Shown here piece by piece: positions 57,498 through 64,000 of a DNA stretch of 64,000 nucleotides (the first letter of the stretch is position 1; each line of letters starts with the position of its first letter). Where the stretch lies: positions 79,501 through 143,500 of the forward strand of contig JAILWQ010000005.1 of assembly GCA_025698865.1 (NCBI GenBank). Direction: 5' to 3'. The translations under genes and the position numbers were made by a program. Below the pieces are notes generated by a model, which did not search any database, was not told the origin of the DNA, and saw nothing but the letters and a program-made list of their open reading frames with translations. Origin of the DNA: Erythrobacter sp. (GTDB taxonomy: Bacteria > Pseudomonadota > Alphaproteobacteria > Sphingomonadales > Sphingomonadaceae).

Positions 57498-57538
57498 ACT
57501 GAGATTGCCCACTGTCTCGCGACGTTGGCGCAATTCGT

Positions 57539-58291
57539 TCATTCTTCGTCCGCTCCATCCTCGGCGGTCACCGCGCTGGCTGGAATGCCCGGAAGGTCCA
57601 CGCCAGGGTTGAGGCCCTGCCAAGCTGCAATGAGGGTTGCCGTGCCGATCGTGCTCCGCACGCGGCGATCGGGCCAGCTAACGCCGTAGAATCCTTCCTC
57701 TCGATCTTGATCTTGGATGAACTGAACAGTGCACTGAACTTGGCGCTCGCTGCCGTGCATGATGAACAGCTCGACCTTCGCAGCGTAGCGTTCGAACTGC
57801 ACCTCCACACCGAACATGGTCAGTCGGAAAGCACTCAGCAGTTTCGTGCTCCAATAGCTGCCGGCGTCGTTGCCGGGATATTGCTCAAGCGCGAATTGGT
57901 AGAAGGATTCTGCGAGGCTCGGCACGCCAGCAACCAGGCCCTCCAACGCCTGTCCGAAGGTGCGGCTGTCTGCCACCGCTTGAACCGCCTCCGGCTGCCC
58001 CTCGAAGCTATCGACGTAGTGCCGGAAGTCGGCGGAGCTGCCTTTGTAGAACTGCCGGAGACTGCGGAATCGGTCGATCGCGAGCGGTGCATCTTTCGGC
58101 GTGTCGGCACCATTGAGCGCCATCAGGAAGTTAGCTGCCTCGCGCTCCGTCATGTCGGCAGCGCCGCTGCCGCGCTTGCCGGTCGGGATATATCCGGCTT
58201 CCCGAATCGTGCGGGCGATGTGGTCGATTGCCTTGCGCTCGCGACCGTCCACCTCCGCAAGGGCGGTAACTAGGGATGGAAGTTTAGCCAT
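57539..58291 (-). CDS. Unknown element protein with DNA-binding-like N-terminus
   Basis: The function is not known. The 250-residue product begins MAKLPSLVTALAEVDGRERK, and its N-terminal ~75 residues look like a helix-turn-helix or winged-helix domain (IDHIARTIREAGYIPTGKRG, then MTEREAANFLMALNG). The rest is mixed alpha/beta, ending acidic. The position between terminase and capsid, and the DNA-binding look, make it a candidate small terminase or a regulator of the head genes; neither is shown. A cluster of GAAC/GTTC motifs lies just upstream. Confidence 0.65.
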   Translation of the reverse strand: MAKLPSLVTALAEVDGRERKAIDHIARTIREAGYIPTGKRGSGAADMTEREAANFLMALNGADTPKDAPLAIDRFRSLRQFYKGSSADFRHYVDSFEGQPEAVQAVADSRTFGQALEGLVAGVPSLAESFYQFALEQYPGNDAGSYWSTKLLSAFRLTMFGVEVQFERYAAKVELFIMHGSERQVQCTVQFIQDQDREEGFYGVSWPDRRVRSTIGTATLIAAWQGLNPGVDLPGIPASAVTAEDGADEE

Positions 58292-58294
58292 GCG

Positions 58295-58340
58295 CGAACG
58301 CTCCAGAACTACAATTCCGTTCTGTGTAGCGCGCAGAACG
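58295..58340. promoter_or_regulatory. GAAC/GTTC-rich candidate operator before the capsid gene run
   Basis: Four GAAC or GTTC units occur within 46 bp, including the perfect inverted repeat CGTTCTG (58318-58324) and CAGAACG (58334-58340) with 9 bp between. Alphaproteobacterial LexA binds GTTC-N7-GTTC; the spacing here does not match that box exactly, so the regulator is open. Confidence 0.5.
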
Positions 58341-58408
58341 TAAACTGCAAGCGTTTTGTGTGCGACTCAAAACTTATCCCCGACCTCGCCAAAGGCCGGG
58401 GAAATCTC

Positions 58409-58855
58409 TCACGAATGCTTGCGGTGATATACTCTAACCAGCTCGCGATCGCGCAGGTTCACGTCCTGCACTCCGCCGTCGTCCGCGATGCCACCATCGG
58501 CTAACGCGCACCCCGGCCCGATTCCGCCGTGATATCGAAAGCTATCTTCGGCAGCGGTTTCTTCTCCGCGATCAGCGTCCTCGCAACAATCGGGGTCCGC
58601 GATCGGGCAGCCAGGACCATTGGCATGGTCGTTCTTGCCGATCGTAAAGCAATCCTCGGCGCGGTCGTGATCGGTTTCGTCGCCGTTCAATTCCACGTCT
58701 GGGTCGCCATCGAACACGTCGAGCAGGTTCACGAGAACCTCGACCGCAGATGCAATTTGCGAGCGATCGAACTGCGCCATCACGGCAGCAGCTTGTGCAA
58801 AATTATGAGGGAGGATGACGGGGGCGGATTCCGCCCGTAGGTAGGCTGTAGCCAT
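58409..58855 (-). CDS. Acidic, Cys/Asp-rich element protein of unknown function
   Basis: The 148-residue product starts MATAYLRAESAPVILPHNFA, has a helical region (about 20-50), then an Asp/Glu-rich part with Cys residues (AEDCFTIGK, GPGCPIADPDCCEDADRG) and ends basic (VRVYHRKHS). The Cys spacing could bind metal but forms no known motif. It starts back to back with the plus-strand small gene; the divergent intergenic gap is 97 bp. It lies between terminase and the capsid run. Confidence 0.65.
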   Translation of the reverse strand: MATAYLRAESAPVILPHNFAQAAAVMAQFDRSQIASAVEVLVNLLDVFDGDPDVELNGDETDHDRAEDCFTIGKNDHANGPGCPIADPDCCEDADRGEETAAEDSFRYHGGIGPGCALADGGIADDGGVQDVNLRDRELVRVYHRKHS

Positions 58856-58952
58856 GGTGCTTCTCCAGAAAGCGTTGTGGTCAGGGGCGGCTCAGCGTTG
58901 GCGCGCTGGGTCGTCCCGCTTGAGGTTATGCGACCAGAGGGAGTCTAGGTCA

Positions 58953-59183
58953 ATGAGCGAAACGAGTATCAGCCCGAGTGAATTAGGTCCGGCAGCGGTA
59001 GCCTACTATCTGACCGTCTCAATTCTGACCGGACAAGAGTATTCGAAGGGTCGAGGTTCGGCCGGTGGCGTTCCGATTATTGATGGATGCAGCCGCGACG
59101 AGATACTTCGAACCTATGCTCTTTGCCGGCAGGTCGTTCATCAGCCGAGCTACGTGGACGAATTCCTGAAAGAAAGCAGCTAA
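58953..59183 (+). CDS. Small plus-strand element protein (76 residues)
   Basis: This is the only gene of the element on the plus strand. The product begins MSETSISPSELGPAAVAYYL and ends with a helical part (SRDEILRTYALCRQVVHQPS). No domain is recognised. I choose the ATG at 58953, preceded by AGGT; the open frame back to 58854 is antisense to the acidic-protein gene. Its last 4 bp overlap the terminase stop tail to tail. A separate promoter and opposite direction suggest a regulatory or accessory role, which is speculative. Confidence 0.55.
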   Translation: MSETSISPSELGPAAVAYYLTVSILTGQEYSKGRGSAGGVPIIDGCSRDEILRTYALCRQVVHQPSYVDEFLKESS

Positions 59184-60796
59184 ACCCATTCCAGCCCGCT
59201 GCCCTCATAGGCGGCGGGTTTTTCCTCGCCCTTTGCCGCTATCCCGCAGCTCATAATCAGAGCAGCCAAGCCGTCGATGCGGTCGATCGAGCGCGCCTTG
59301 TTCGGCTTGCGATTGCCTGCCGCGTCGGTGTCAAAGATCAGGTTCGAGGCGTTCCAGCGCAGCACCGGGTGCATCCCGTGCTTCAGTTCCGCTTCCAGTA
59401 GCAGCGCCTCGAAAGCATCGATCGCAGGCGCCATCGAAACGAAACCCTGTCCCCATGCTTCTAGGGGCAGCGAGACGCCTTCCCCGTCCAGAATAACGGT
59501 TAGGTCCTCGATAGCGTGGCGGTCGTAGGCAACGGCGCGCAGATCGTAGAGGCTGGCAATCTCGGCCATCCGGCGCGCGATATACCGCTTGTCGATCGCC
59601 TTGCCCGGTGTCGGCTCGATAAACCCCTGCTTTGCCCAAGTGCGATAGGGCACCCGATCTTGTTCTTCCTTGAGGTCGATCCCGGCTTTCGGGCACCAGA
59701 AATAAGGCAGCACCGCGCCGCTTTCGGGGAAGTAGAGCACCAGCGCGGACAGATCCCGCGTGCTCGATAGATCGAGGCCCGCATAGCACCGCTTCCCGCG
59801 CAACTCATTGAGGGGCACCGATTCCCCGCAGGCGTCCCATTCTTTCGGGTTGATCGCCTTAGGCTCGGCATCCACGCGCATATTGCAGTGGAGATTGAGG
59901 AACGCCGGTTCGAATGTCGGCATCCGCTGCGCACGCTCAGCCTCGTTCGCAATTTGCTCCGCCGATACGAACACCCCGATCGCGGGATTCGCCAGCGGCC
60001 AGTTCTCCGGATCGTAAGGGTCGGCATCCTCTGGCACCGCGTAGAGCACCCCGTGGAATGCGGCGTCCTCGATCTCGCCCGTCGCAATGCGCTCGGCATA
60101 GTCCACCAGTTCGGACATGAGATTTTCAGGGTGCGGTGATTGCGTGCCGATCGCCAGCAACAGCGGCTCTTTCCGCTTGCCCATCGAGGTCCGCAGCACG
60201 TCGAACAGCTCGCGTTTCTTCCATTGCGCCAATTCGTCGCAGACGATGAAGCTCGACGCCGTGCCGTGCACCGCCTTGCCGTCACTGGCGAGGGCGCGGT
60301 ATTTGCTGCCCGTCTCGGCATCCTCGATGATCTTGTAGAACCGCTGCACGTTCAGCCGCTCCGCCATCCACGGGGTCGCCAGGATGATCGCTTCCATCTC
60401 GGCAAAGATCAGGCCCGCTTGCTCTTTCGTCGCAGCCGCCGAATAGCATTCCCCGCGTTGCTCGGCTTCCGGCCCGCACAGATGGCACAGGGTCAGCAGG
60501 GCAGCGAGCACGGTCTTTCCCTGCCCGCGCGCCACCGACATTAGGCCGGTGCGCACCCGCCGGTTGCCGTCGCCATCCACGGCATAGACCGCCTCGATCC
60601 ATTCGCGCTGGAAGGGTAGCAGATCGACATTCTCTCCCGCGCCATAGCCCTTCGTGATCGGTAGGCTCTCGATGAATGCGATAACCCGCTCGGCACGGCT
60701 CAGGCCGTCCGCTGCCCACGGGTGTTCCGTTGGTGCGTCATTTTGTCGCGGCTGTCTCGCCCGCTGGGGCTTTGCGCCTGGTCCTCTAGCGCCCAT
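59180..60796 (-). CDS. Phage terminase large subunit
   Basis: TerL is the ATP-driven DNA packaging motor with a nuclease that cuts concatemers. The 538-residue protein has the ATPase part with LPFQREWIEAVY, Walker A SVARGQGKTVLAA and Walker B SSFIVCDELAQWKK. The RNase H-like nuclease part has AGLDLSSTRDLSAL, AVAYDRHAIEDL and the final acidic DRIDGLAALIM. Full length and intact motifs argue against decay. It overlaps the HNH gene by 11 bp; the HNH-TerL pairing is typical of HK97-like cos packaging. Confidence 0.95.
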   Translation of the reverse strand: MGARGPGAKPQRARQPRQNDAPTEHPWAADGLSRAERVIAFIESLPITKGYGAGENVDLLPFQREWIEAVYAVDGDGNRRVRTGLMSVARGQGKTVLAALLTLCHLCGPEAEQRGECYSAAATKEQAGLIFAEMEAIILATPWMAERLNVQRFYKIIEDAETGSKYRALASDGKAVHGTASSFIVCDELAQWKKRELFDVLRTSMGKRKEPLLLAIGTQSPHPENLMSELVDYAERIATGEIEDAAFHGVLYAVPEDADPYDPENWPLANPAIGVFVSAEQIANEAERAQRMPTFEPAFLNLHCNMRVDAEPKAINPKEWDACGESVPLNELRGKRCYAGLDLSSTRDLSALVLYFPESGAVLPYFWCPKAGIDLKEEQDRVPYRTWAKQGFIEPTPGKAIDKRYIARRMAEIASLYDLRAVAYDRHAIEDLTVILDGEGVSLPLEAWGQGFVSMAPAIDAFEALLLEAELKHGMHPVLRWNASNLIFDTDAAGNRKPNKARSIDRIDGLAALIMSCGIAAKGEEKPAAYEGSGLEWV

Positions 60797-61172
60797 TTCG
60801 GTTGCCCTTTGAAACTAACTCAATTTTGTGGGAACGCGGCGGTCTTTCCGGACCAGCTCTGAGCGATTTCCACGGGTGCGCGTCGTCCAGTGGATTGCCT
60901 TCAGCATCGCAACCACGCCTCGGCTTGCTCGATCGCACCGCACCTGCCTCAGGTCCCCGTGCTGTCTTGGCCGAGTGACAGGCAGGGCAGAGCGAGCGCA
61001 ACCCATCAAGGCCGGGATAGGCAGGCCCTCCGTCACTGATAGCGTGGACATGATCGACATGGCTTGCCGGTGTGAGCCTGTCAGGTGGGCAGGCTTGGCA
61101 TAGCGGGGTAGCCGACAGCTTCACCTTACGCAGCCGCTTCCATGCCGCCGTGTTGTAGATCGGATCAGCCAT
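60786..61172 (-). CDS. HNH endonuclease (phage packaging type)
   Basis: Small HNH proteins beside TerL assist cos cleavage in HK97-like phages. The 128-residue product has Cys pairs CQAC and CPAC for a structural zinc, the metal/catalytic HVDHVHAISDGG and the final His in LCPACHSAKTAR. The Asn that gives the motif its middle letter appears as Gly (LDGLRSLC). It is coupled with its neighbours: an 11-bp overlap with TerL and an 8-bp overlap with the upstream winged-helix gene. Confidence 0.9.
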   Translation of the reverse strand: MADPIYNTAAWKRLRKVKLSATPLCQACPPDRLTPASHVDHVHAISDGGPAYPGLDGLRSLCPACHSAKTARGPEAGAVRSSKPRRGCDAEGNPLDDAHPWKSLRAGPERPPRSHKIELVSKGNRNGR

Positions 61173-61383
61173 CGGCCCGCTCCGGCCCGATAACCGCGAT
61201 CAGGTTCATGTGCTTCAGCGTGCCAGCCATCTTGACGGCTCTGGAACGAGACACCCCGCCAAGCCTTAACAGCCCCTCGATCTCGCGGACCTGCAATGGC
61301 CGGGTGCAAGCGTCAAGTATCTCCAGCGCCGCCGTTCTTTGCTCGGGTGTGTAGGTGTCGATCAGTGCGCGAATGTCAGGCAT
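61165..61383 (-). CDS. Small winged-helix-like element protein
   Basis: The 72-residue product (MPDIRALIDTYTPEQRTAAL ...) has a helix-turn-helix look: LQVREIEGLLRLGGVSRSRAVKMAGTL followed by a short beta-wing (NLIAVIG). It could be a small terminase subunit or a regulator. I prefer the ATG at 61381-61383, which has GGAGG 5 nt upstream; another ATG lies four codons before. It overlaps the RepA-like gene by 8 bp and the HNH gene by 8 bp. Confidence 0.65.
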   Translation of the reverse strand: MPDIRALIDTYTPEQRTAALEILDACTRPLQVREIEGLLRLGGVSRSRAVKMAGTLKHMNLIAVIGPERADG

Positions 61384-62710
61384 CGTCGCCTCCATCTAAA
61401 TTGGGCGCGGCGGCTCGATGAGCCGCGCCCATAATACCTTTAGGTATAGAGTGTGTGTGCGGGGTGGTTCGGGCGGTTAGTTCGGGGCGTTCGGGAACAG
61501 TGTTCGGGAAGGGTTCGGGCGAGCGTTCGGGAACCTCCCGAATGATCGTTTTGGTGCCCGATTTGCCGGGTCGCGTGACCTCGACAGCCTCGATCCGTCC
61601 GATATGGAACAGGCGGTCCATTGCCCGCTTCAGCGGAGCTTTGCCGAACCCCTTGGCAAGTGCTTGGCCCGAGAATTGAGCAGGTGCATAGTTCGGCCCA
61701 GGTGATGGCCCAACGGCCCTGCCGTCGCCTTGTTGAGCTCGCTCGCGAAGGCAGGCAAGAAAGGCTTCATTCTCGGCCACGATCTTCTGCGTCTCAGCCA
61801 GTTCGGCTCTGGTATCGGCGGGCAGATCGTCTTCGAGCACGAACGCAAAGTCATGCCATCTGAAGCCGAGCGTTTGCCCCTGCCGCGCGTAGTTTGCTTT
61901 GCCAAGCTTCAGAGTCCGTGCATCGGGATCGAGCACGTTGCCCTGTTCGTCGGCATTCCGGCTTATGTCGATTTGGGAGCGCACGGCATTGAGCCAGGCA
62001 GTCGAGCCGGAATAGGCATCGCCGCTCTTGTTCGGGTGGCCGAGCAAAAGGATCGTGATCCCCCACACCTTCACCAGCGAATAGAGCAGATTGACGAACC
62101 TCGTCACCTGCCCACGATCGTTCTCGTTGCCAGCAAACAGGTGCGCCACGTTATCGAGGATGACGAACGCGGCACCGGCCTCCATGATCGTGTCGCTGAG
62201 CAGCTGGTAGGTTTCGGTCCGCTCCAGTTCGCCGTCGCGGTCGAACGTGGCGAGTTCGTTGCCAATCCGGCCGCGCAGGCTGGAGAGGAAAAGGCGGTCG
62301 CCAAGGTCCGCCCGGCTCGCACCGATCGCCGCCATGATATTCCGCTGACGGCGGTGCAGTTCGTGGTCGTCATCCTCGGCAGTGATGTAGAGGATGACGT
62401 TCGCGTCATTGTCAGGATAGCGATTAGTCGGGAGCCCCAAGAACTGCCGCCGCGCTGCGAGGCAGGTAGCCAATTGCTGAGCGAACAGGCTTTTGCCAGC
62501 GCCCCCCGGGCCGGTGAACAACGTAACCTCCCGTTCGGGTATGAAACCCGGCACGATCCAATTACGATCGACAGGCGGGCTGCCGTCGAGCAGATTGACA
62601 TCGAAGCGAGGAAGCATCCTCCGCTGCGGCTCGCCCAGGTATTCCGCTACGTCGCGTTCCAAATGCTGGTCGATTGCGGCGCCAGAAAAGGCGGGATGAA
62701 CGCTCCCCAT
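61376..62710 (-). CDS. RepA-like AAA ATPase (RecA-fold, replicative helicase type)
   Basis: The 444-residue protein resembles RepA-type hexameric helicases and AAA_25 ATPases used in plasmid and phage replication. It has VTLFTGPGGAGKSLFAQQLA (Walker A), ILYITAEDDDHELHRR, the Walker B-like AAFVILDNVAHLF and a LLLGHPNKSGDAYSGSTAWL sensor region. The C-terminal third has a winged-helix-like part (GKAPLKRAMDRLFHIGRIEA) and a Pro-rich tail. It likely replicates the excised element. The start shares bases with the upstream stop (TGATG). Confidence 0.88.
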   Translation of the reverse strand: MGSVHPAFSGAAIDQHLERDVAEYLGEPQRRMLPRFDVNLLDGSPPVDRNWIVPGFIPEREVTLFTGPGGAGKSLFAQQLATCLAARRQFLGLPTNRYPDNDANVILYITAEDDDHELHRRQRNIMAAIGASRADLGDRLFLSSLRGRIGNELATFDRDGELERTETYQLLSDTIMEAGAAFVILDNVAHLFAGNENDRGQVTRFVNLLYSLVKVWGITILLLGHPNKSGDAYSGSTAWLNAVRSQIDISRNADEQGNVLDPDARTLKLGKANYARQGQTLGFRWHDFAFVLEDDLPADTRAELAETQKIVAENEAFLACLRERAQQGDGRAVGPSPGPNYAPAQFSGQALAKGFGKAPLKRAMDRLFHIGRIEAVEVTRPGKSGTKTIIREVPERSPEPFPNTVPERPELTARTTPHTHSIPKGIMGAAHRAAAPNLDGGDDA

Positions 62711-63000
62711 CAGCCTGCCCCCTCTTCCGCAAGGTGCTCGGCCAGAAACGCCGCGTGCACCAGGTTCCGACAGTAGGCGACAGCGATCTTCAGCCGATCG
62801 ACCGGCACGTCAGCATAGACGAACGCGCCCGCCGTCTCGTGAGCCTCACAAGCGAGGTCGATTGCCCGGTCGCTGAAAACCTTGCCACGCTGAGCAGCCG
62901 CATAGTCCCGCGCCTTCAACAGCGCCTGCCGGTGCTCCATTTCTTCGCCATCGGCGCAGGCCGGAACGAACTGGCGAACATGGAAGGAAAGATCGCTCAT
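62710..63000 (-). CDS. Small element protein upstream of the RepA-like gene
   Basis: The function is unknown. The 96-residue, mostly helical product begins MSDLSFHVRQFVPACADGEE. The ATG at 62998-63000 is chosen over an earlier in-frame ATG. It overlaps the RepA-like gene (TGATG). An additional open frame of about 40 codons, ending in ATGA over this start, has no good initiator of its own and is not annotated. This is the first gene of the minus-strand run. Confidence 0.6.
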   Translation of the reverse strand: MSDLSFHVRQFVPACADGEEMEHRQALLKARDYAAAQRGKVFSDRAIDLACEAHETAGAFVYADVPVDRLKIAVAYCRNLVHAAFLAEHLAEEGAG

Positions 63001-63121
63001 TGCGCTGCCCTCCCGTTCGGGATAGGCTTCGCACCGTTTTCCGCCGCTATGGAAACACTTGCGCTCGATCCGGTTGCAGCCAGATCGGGCGCTTTTCGTT
63101 TTCGACAGGGTGGGGGCCAAA

Positions 63122-63181
63122 GGTTAGACAGCCGGAATGTGTAACCGGCAGAAAACCGTGGCGACAAAGTGCCGGTTAGAC
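63122..63181. repeat. Two GGTTAGAC repeats near attR (probable arm-type sites)
   Basis: GGTTAGAC occurs at 63122-63129 and 63174-63181, in direct orientation with a 52-bp period, inside the element and 37-95 bp from attR. The same octamer lies at the attL end (52412-52419, with a near-inverse copy at 52394). This fits paired integrase arm sites. Confidence 0.6.
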
Positions 63182-63217
63182 GACGTAAGCACTTTGAATC
63201 GCCGGGATTGTTCATGC

Positions 63218-63233
63218 CCTCGCGGGGCATCCA
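63218..63233. repeat. attR: 16-bp copy of the tRNA-Gln 3' end
   Basis: CCTCGCGGGGCATCCA is identical to 52331-52346. The sequence beyond it (GTTTTCTCC) would be the original chromosomal DNA downstream of tRNA-Gln. Confidence 0.92.
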
Positions 63234-63309
63234 GTTTTCTCCGTTTCGTTCGTTTCCTGTCGGCAAAGGCCGGAGTTGAACCCGCGCCCGCTTTGGCTAG
63301 GAGCGCGGG

Positions 63310-64000
63310 ATGACTGCAGACGAGCTCCAGCGCCTTCTCGACGCCAAGACCAAGCCCGTGGGATCGCTCGGGCGGCTCGAGGCGATCGCGGTTCGCGCGG
63401 GCGCGGTGCTGGGCGCCTCGTCGTCGCCATGGCGCGCCTCGCTGACGATCTTCGCGGGCGATCACGGGATCGCCGTGGAGGGTGTGTCCGCCTTTCCGCA
63501 GGAAGTCACCGGGCAGATGGTGGCGAATTTCCTTGCCGACGGGGCGGCCGCGAACGTCATCGCGGCGGCGCTCGGGATCCCGGTGACTATCGTCGATTGC
63601 GGTGTGAGGCATCCCCCGGCGAACGCCGACAAGCTGGTGGATCTCCGGCGCGGGCCGGGCACCGCCAACAGCGCGCGCGAGCCCGCCATGAGCCGCGACG
63701 ACGCCGAAGGCGCGATCGAGGCGGGGCGGGCCTATGGCGCCGCACTCGAGTGCGAGATCGCCTGTTTCGGCGAGATGGGCATCGCCAACACCTCCGCCGC
63801 CACGCTGCTCGCGCACAAGTTGTCCGGTCTGCCGGTGAAGAAGCTGGTCGGGCGGGGCACCGGGCTCGACGATGCGCGGCTCAAGCGAAAGCTCGCCGTC
63901 CTCGGGCAGGCTGCCGGGCGGACCGGCGCGCTGTCGCCGATCGACGCGCTCGCCGAGGTCGGCGGGTTCGAGATCGGCACCATGGCGGGGGCGATGATCG
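63310..64000 (+). CDS. cobT: Nicotinate-nucleotide--dimethylbenzimidazole phosphoribosyltransferase (partial)
   Basis: CobT makes alpha-ribazole phosphate, the lower-ligand precursor of cobalamin. The gene runs off the right edge; 230 residues are visible. It begins MTADELQRLLDAKTKPVGSL and shows the family motifs FAGDHGIAVEGVSAFPQEV, TIVDCGVRH, CFGEMGIANTSAATLL and a GRGTGLDD segment. The ATG at 63310 follows GAGCGCGGG, a modest ribosome site. No cobalamin riboswitch is visible in the 76 bp between attR and the start. Confidence 0.95.
   Translation, partial: MTADELQRLLDAKTKPVGSLGRLEAIAVRAGAVLGASSSPWRASLTIFAGDHGIAVEGVSAFPQEVTGQMVANFLADGAAANVIAAALGIPVTIVDCGVRHPPANADKLVDLRRGPGTANSAREPAMSRDDAEGAIEAGRAYGAALECEIACFGEMGIANTSAATLLAHKLSGLPVKKLVGRGTGLDDARLKRKLAVLGQAAGRTGALSPIDALAEVGGFEIGTMAGAMI

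Larger units (their letters stand above)
52331..63233. mobile_element. 10.9-kb integrated phage-derived element (capsid-forming satellite-like or compact prophage)
   Basis: The element is bounded by 16-bp direct repeats derived from the tRNA-Gln 3' end, with an integrase next to the tRNA. Reading on the minus strand from the right end it holds a small unknown protein, a RepA-like ATPase, a small winged-helix protein, an HNH nuclease, the terminase large subunit, unknown proteins, major capsid, a 44-residue protein, prohead protease, portal, unknown proteins and integrase. One 76-residue gene reads plus. No tail, head-tail connector, lysis, repressor-like cI or primase gene was recognised. The GC content is a little lower than the flanks. 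Confidence 0.9.

Noticed and set aside
62997..63266. An 89-codon open frame covering attR and the element end
   Set aside because: Its only ATGs lie outside or at the att site; the element-internal part ends in ATGA over the next gene but lacks a start codon and ribosome site. Its conserved-looking tail may be a remnant.
63234..63309. Cobalamin riboswitch upstream of cobT
   Set aside because: Only 76 bp separate attR from the start and no B12-box-like sequence is present.

Overview
The window looks like the chromosome of a GC-rich alphaproteobacterium of the order Sphingomonadales, most likely an Erythrobacteraceae member. This is inferred from gene order and protein style, not from a database search. 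The strongest pointers are the dnaA-rpsT-mutM-ubiE-ubiB-coaBC-dut order, the secB-Tim44-mltA-Smr cluster, ubiquinone-type genes, and C-terminal PEP-CTERM sorting.

Layout. 1-11.4 kb: the end of an unknown gene, a MoeB/ThiF-type activating enzyme, dnaA, rpsT with its terminator, mutM facing ubiE-ubiB, two tandem paralogous membrane proteins, a small membrane protein, then coaBC and dut. 11.4-20.1 kb: a divergent pair (five-helix membrane protein and a membrane-bound winged-helix regulator), a DUF4136-type lipoprotein, murJ-trpS, secB, and a Tim44-like/mltA/Smr run. 20.2-26.8 kb: a peroxide-defence block entirely on the minus strand (catalase, katG, ahpF, ahpC) with terminators, candidate operators and a long palindromic repeat. 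27-33 kb: an acyltransferase-like membrane protein of lower GC, aroC facing ruvA-ruvB, and a PEP-CTERM protein with a long Ser/Thr tract. 33.5-52 kb: acnA, an EamA transporter, two L,D-transpeptidase-type proteins, a histone-deacetylase-family protein and ispG, a CorA/ZntB-type channel, a DUF885 protein, an MscS-like protein, isoaspartyl peptidase, a class A beta-lactamase, pheA, a membrane-anchored cytochrome c, rlmE and a Ppx/GppA phosphatase. 52.3 kb: a tRNA-Gln gene.

The most unusual region is 52331-63233. A 16-bp copy of the 3' end of tRNA-Gln is repeated 10.9 kb away, just before cobT, and the DNA between carries a tyrosine integrase next to the tRNA. The element holds a RepA-like ATPase, an HNH nuclease, a large terminase, major capsid, prohead protease and portal, plus several small unknown genes. 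It has no recognisable tail, connector or lysis genes. All but one gene read on the minus strand, and many are linked by overlapping stop and start codons. This matches the architecture of a capsid-forming phage satellite (cf-PICI-like) or a compact defective prophage. The head genes run capsid-protease-portal in transcription order, the reverse of the usual HK97 order.

Other features worth attention are 9-bp TGTAACACC-type repeats forming a palindrome between aroC and ruvA and a 2 x 29 bp tandem repeat upstream of ispG, a long disordered linker inside CoaBC, and shared palindromes upstream of katG and ahpC.
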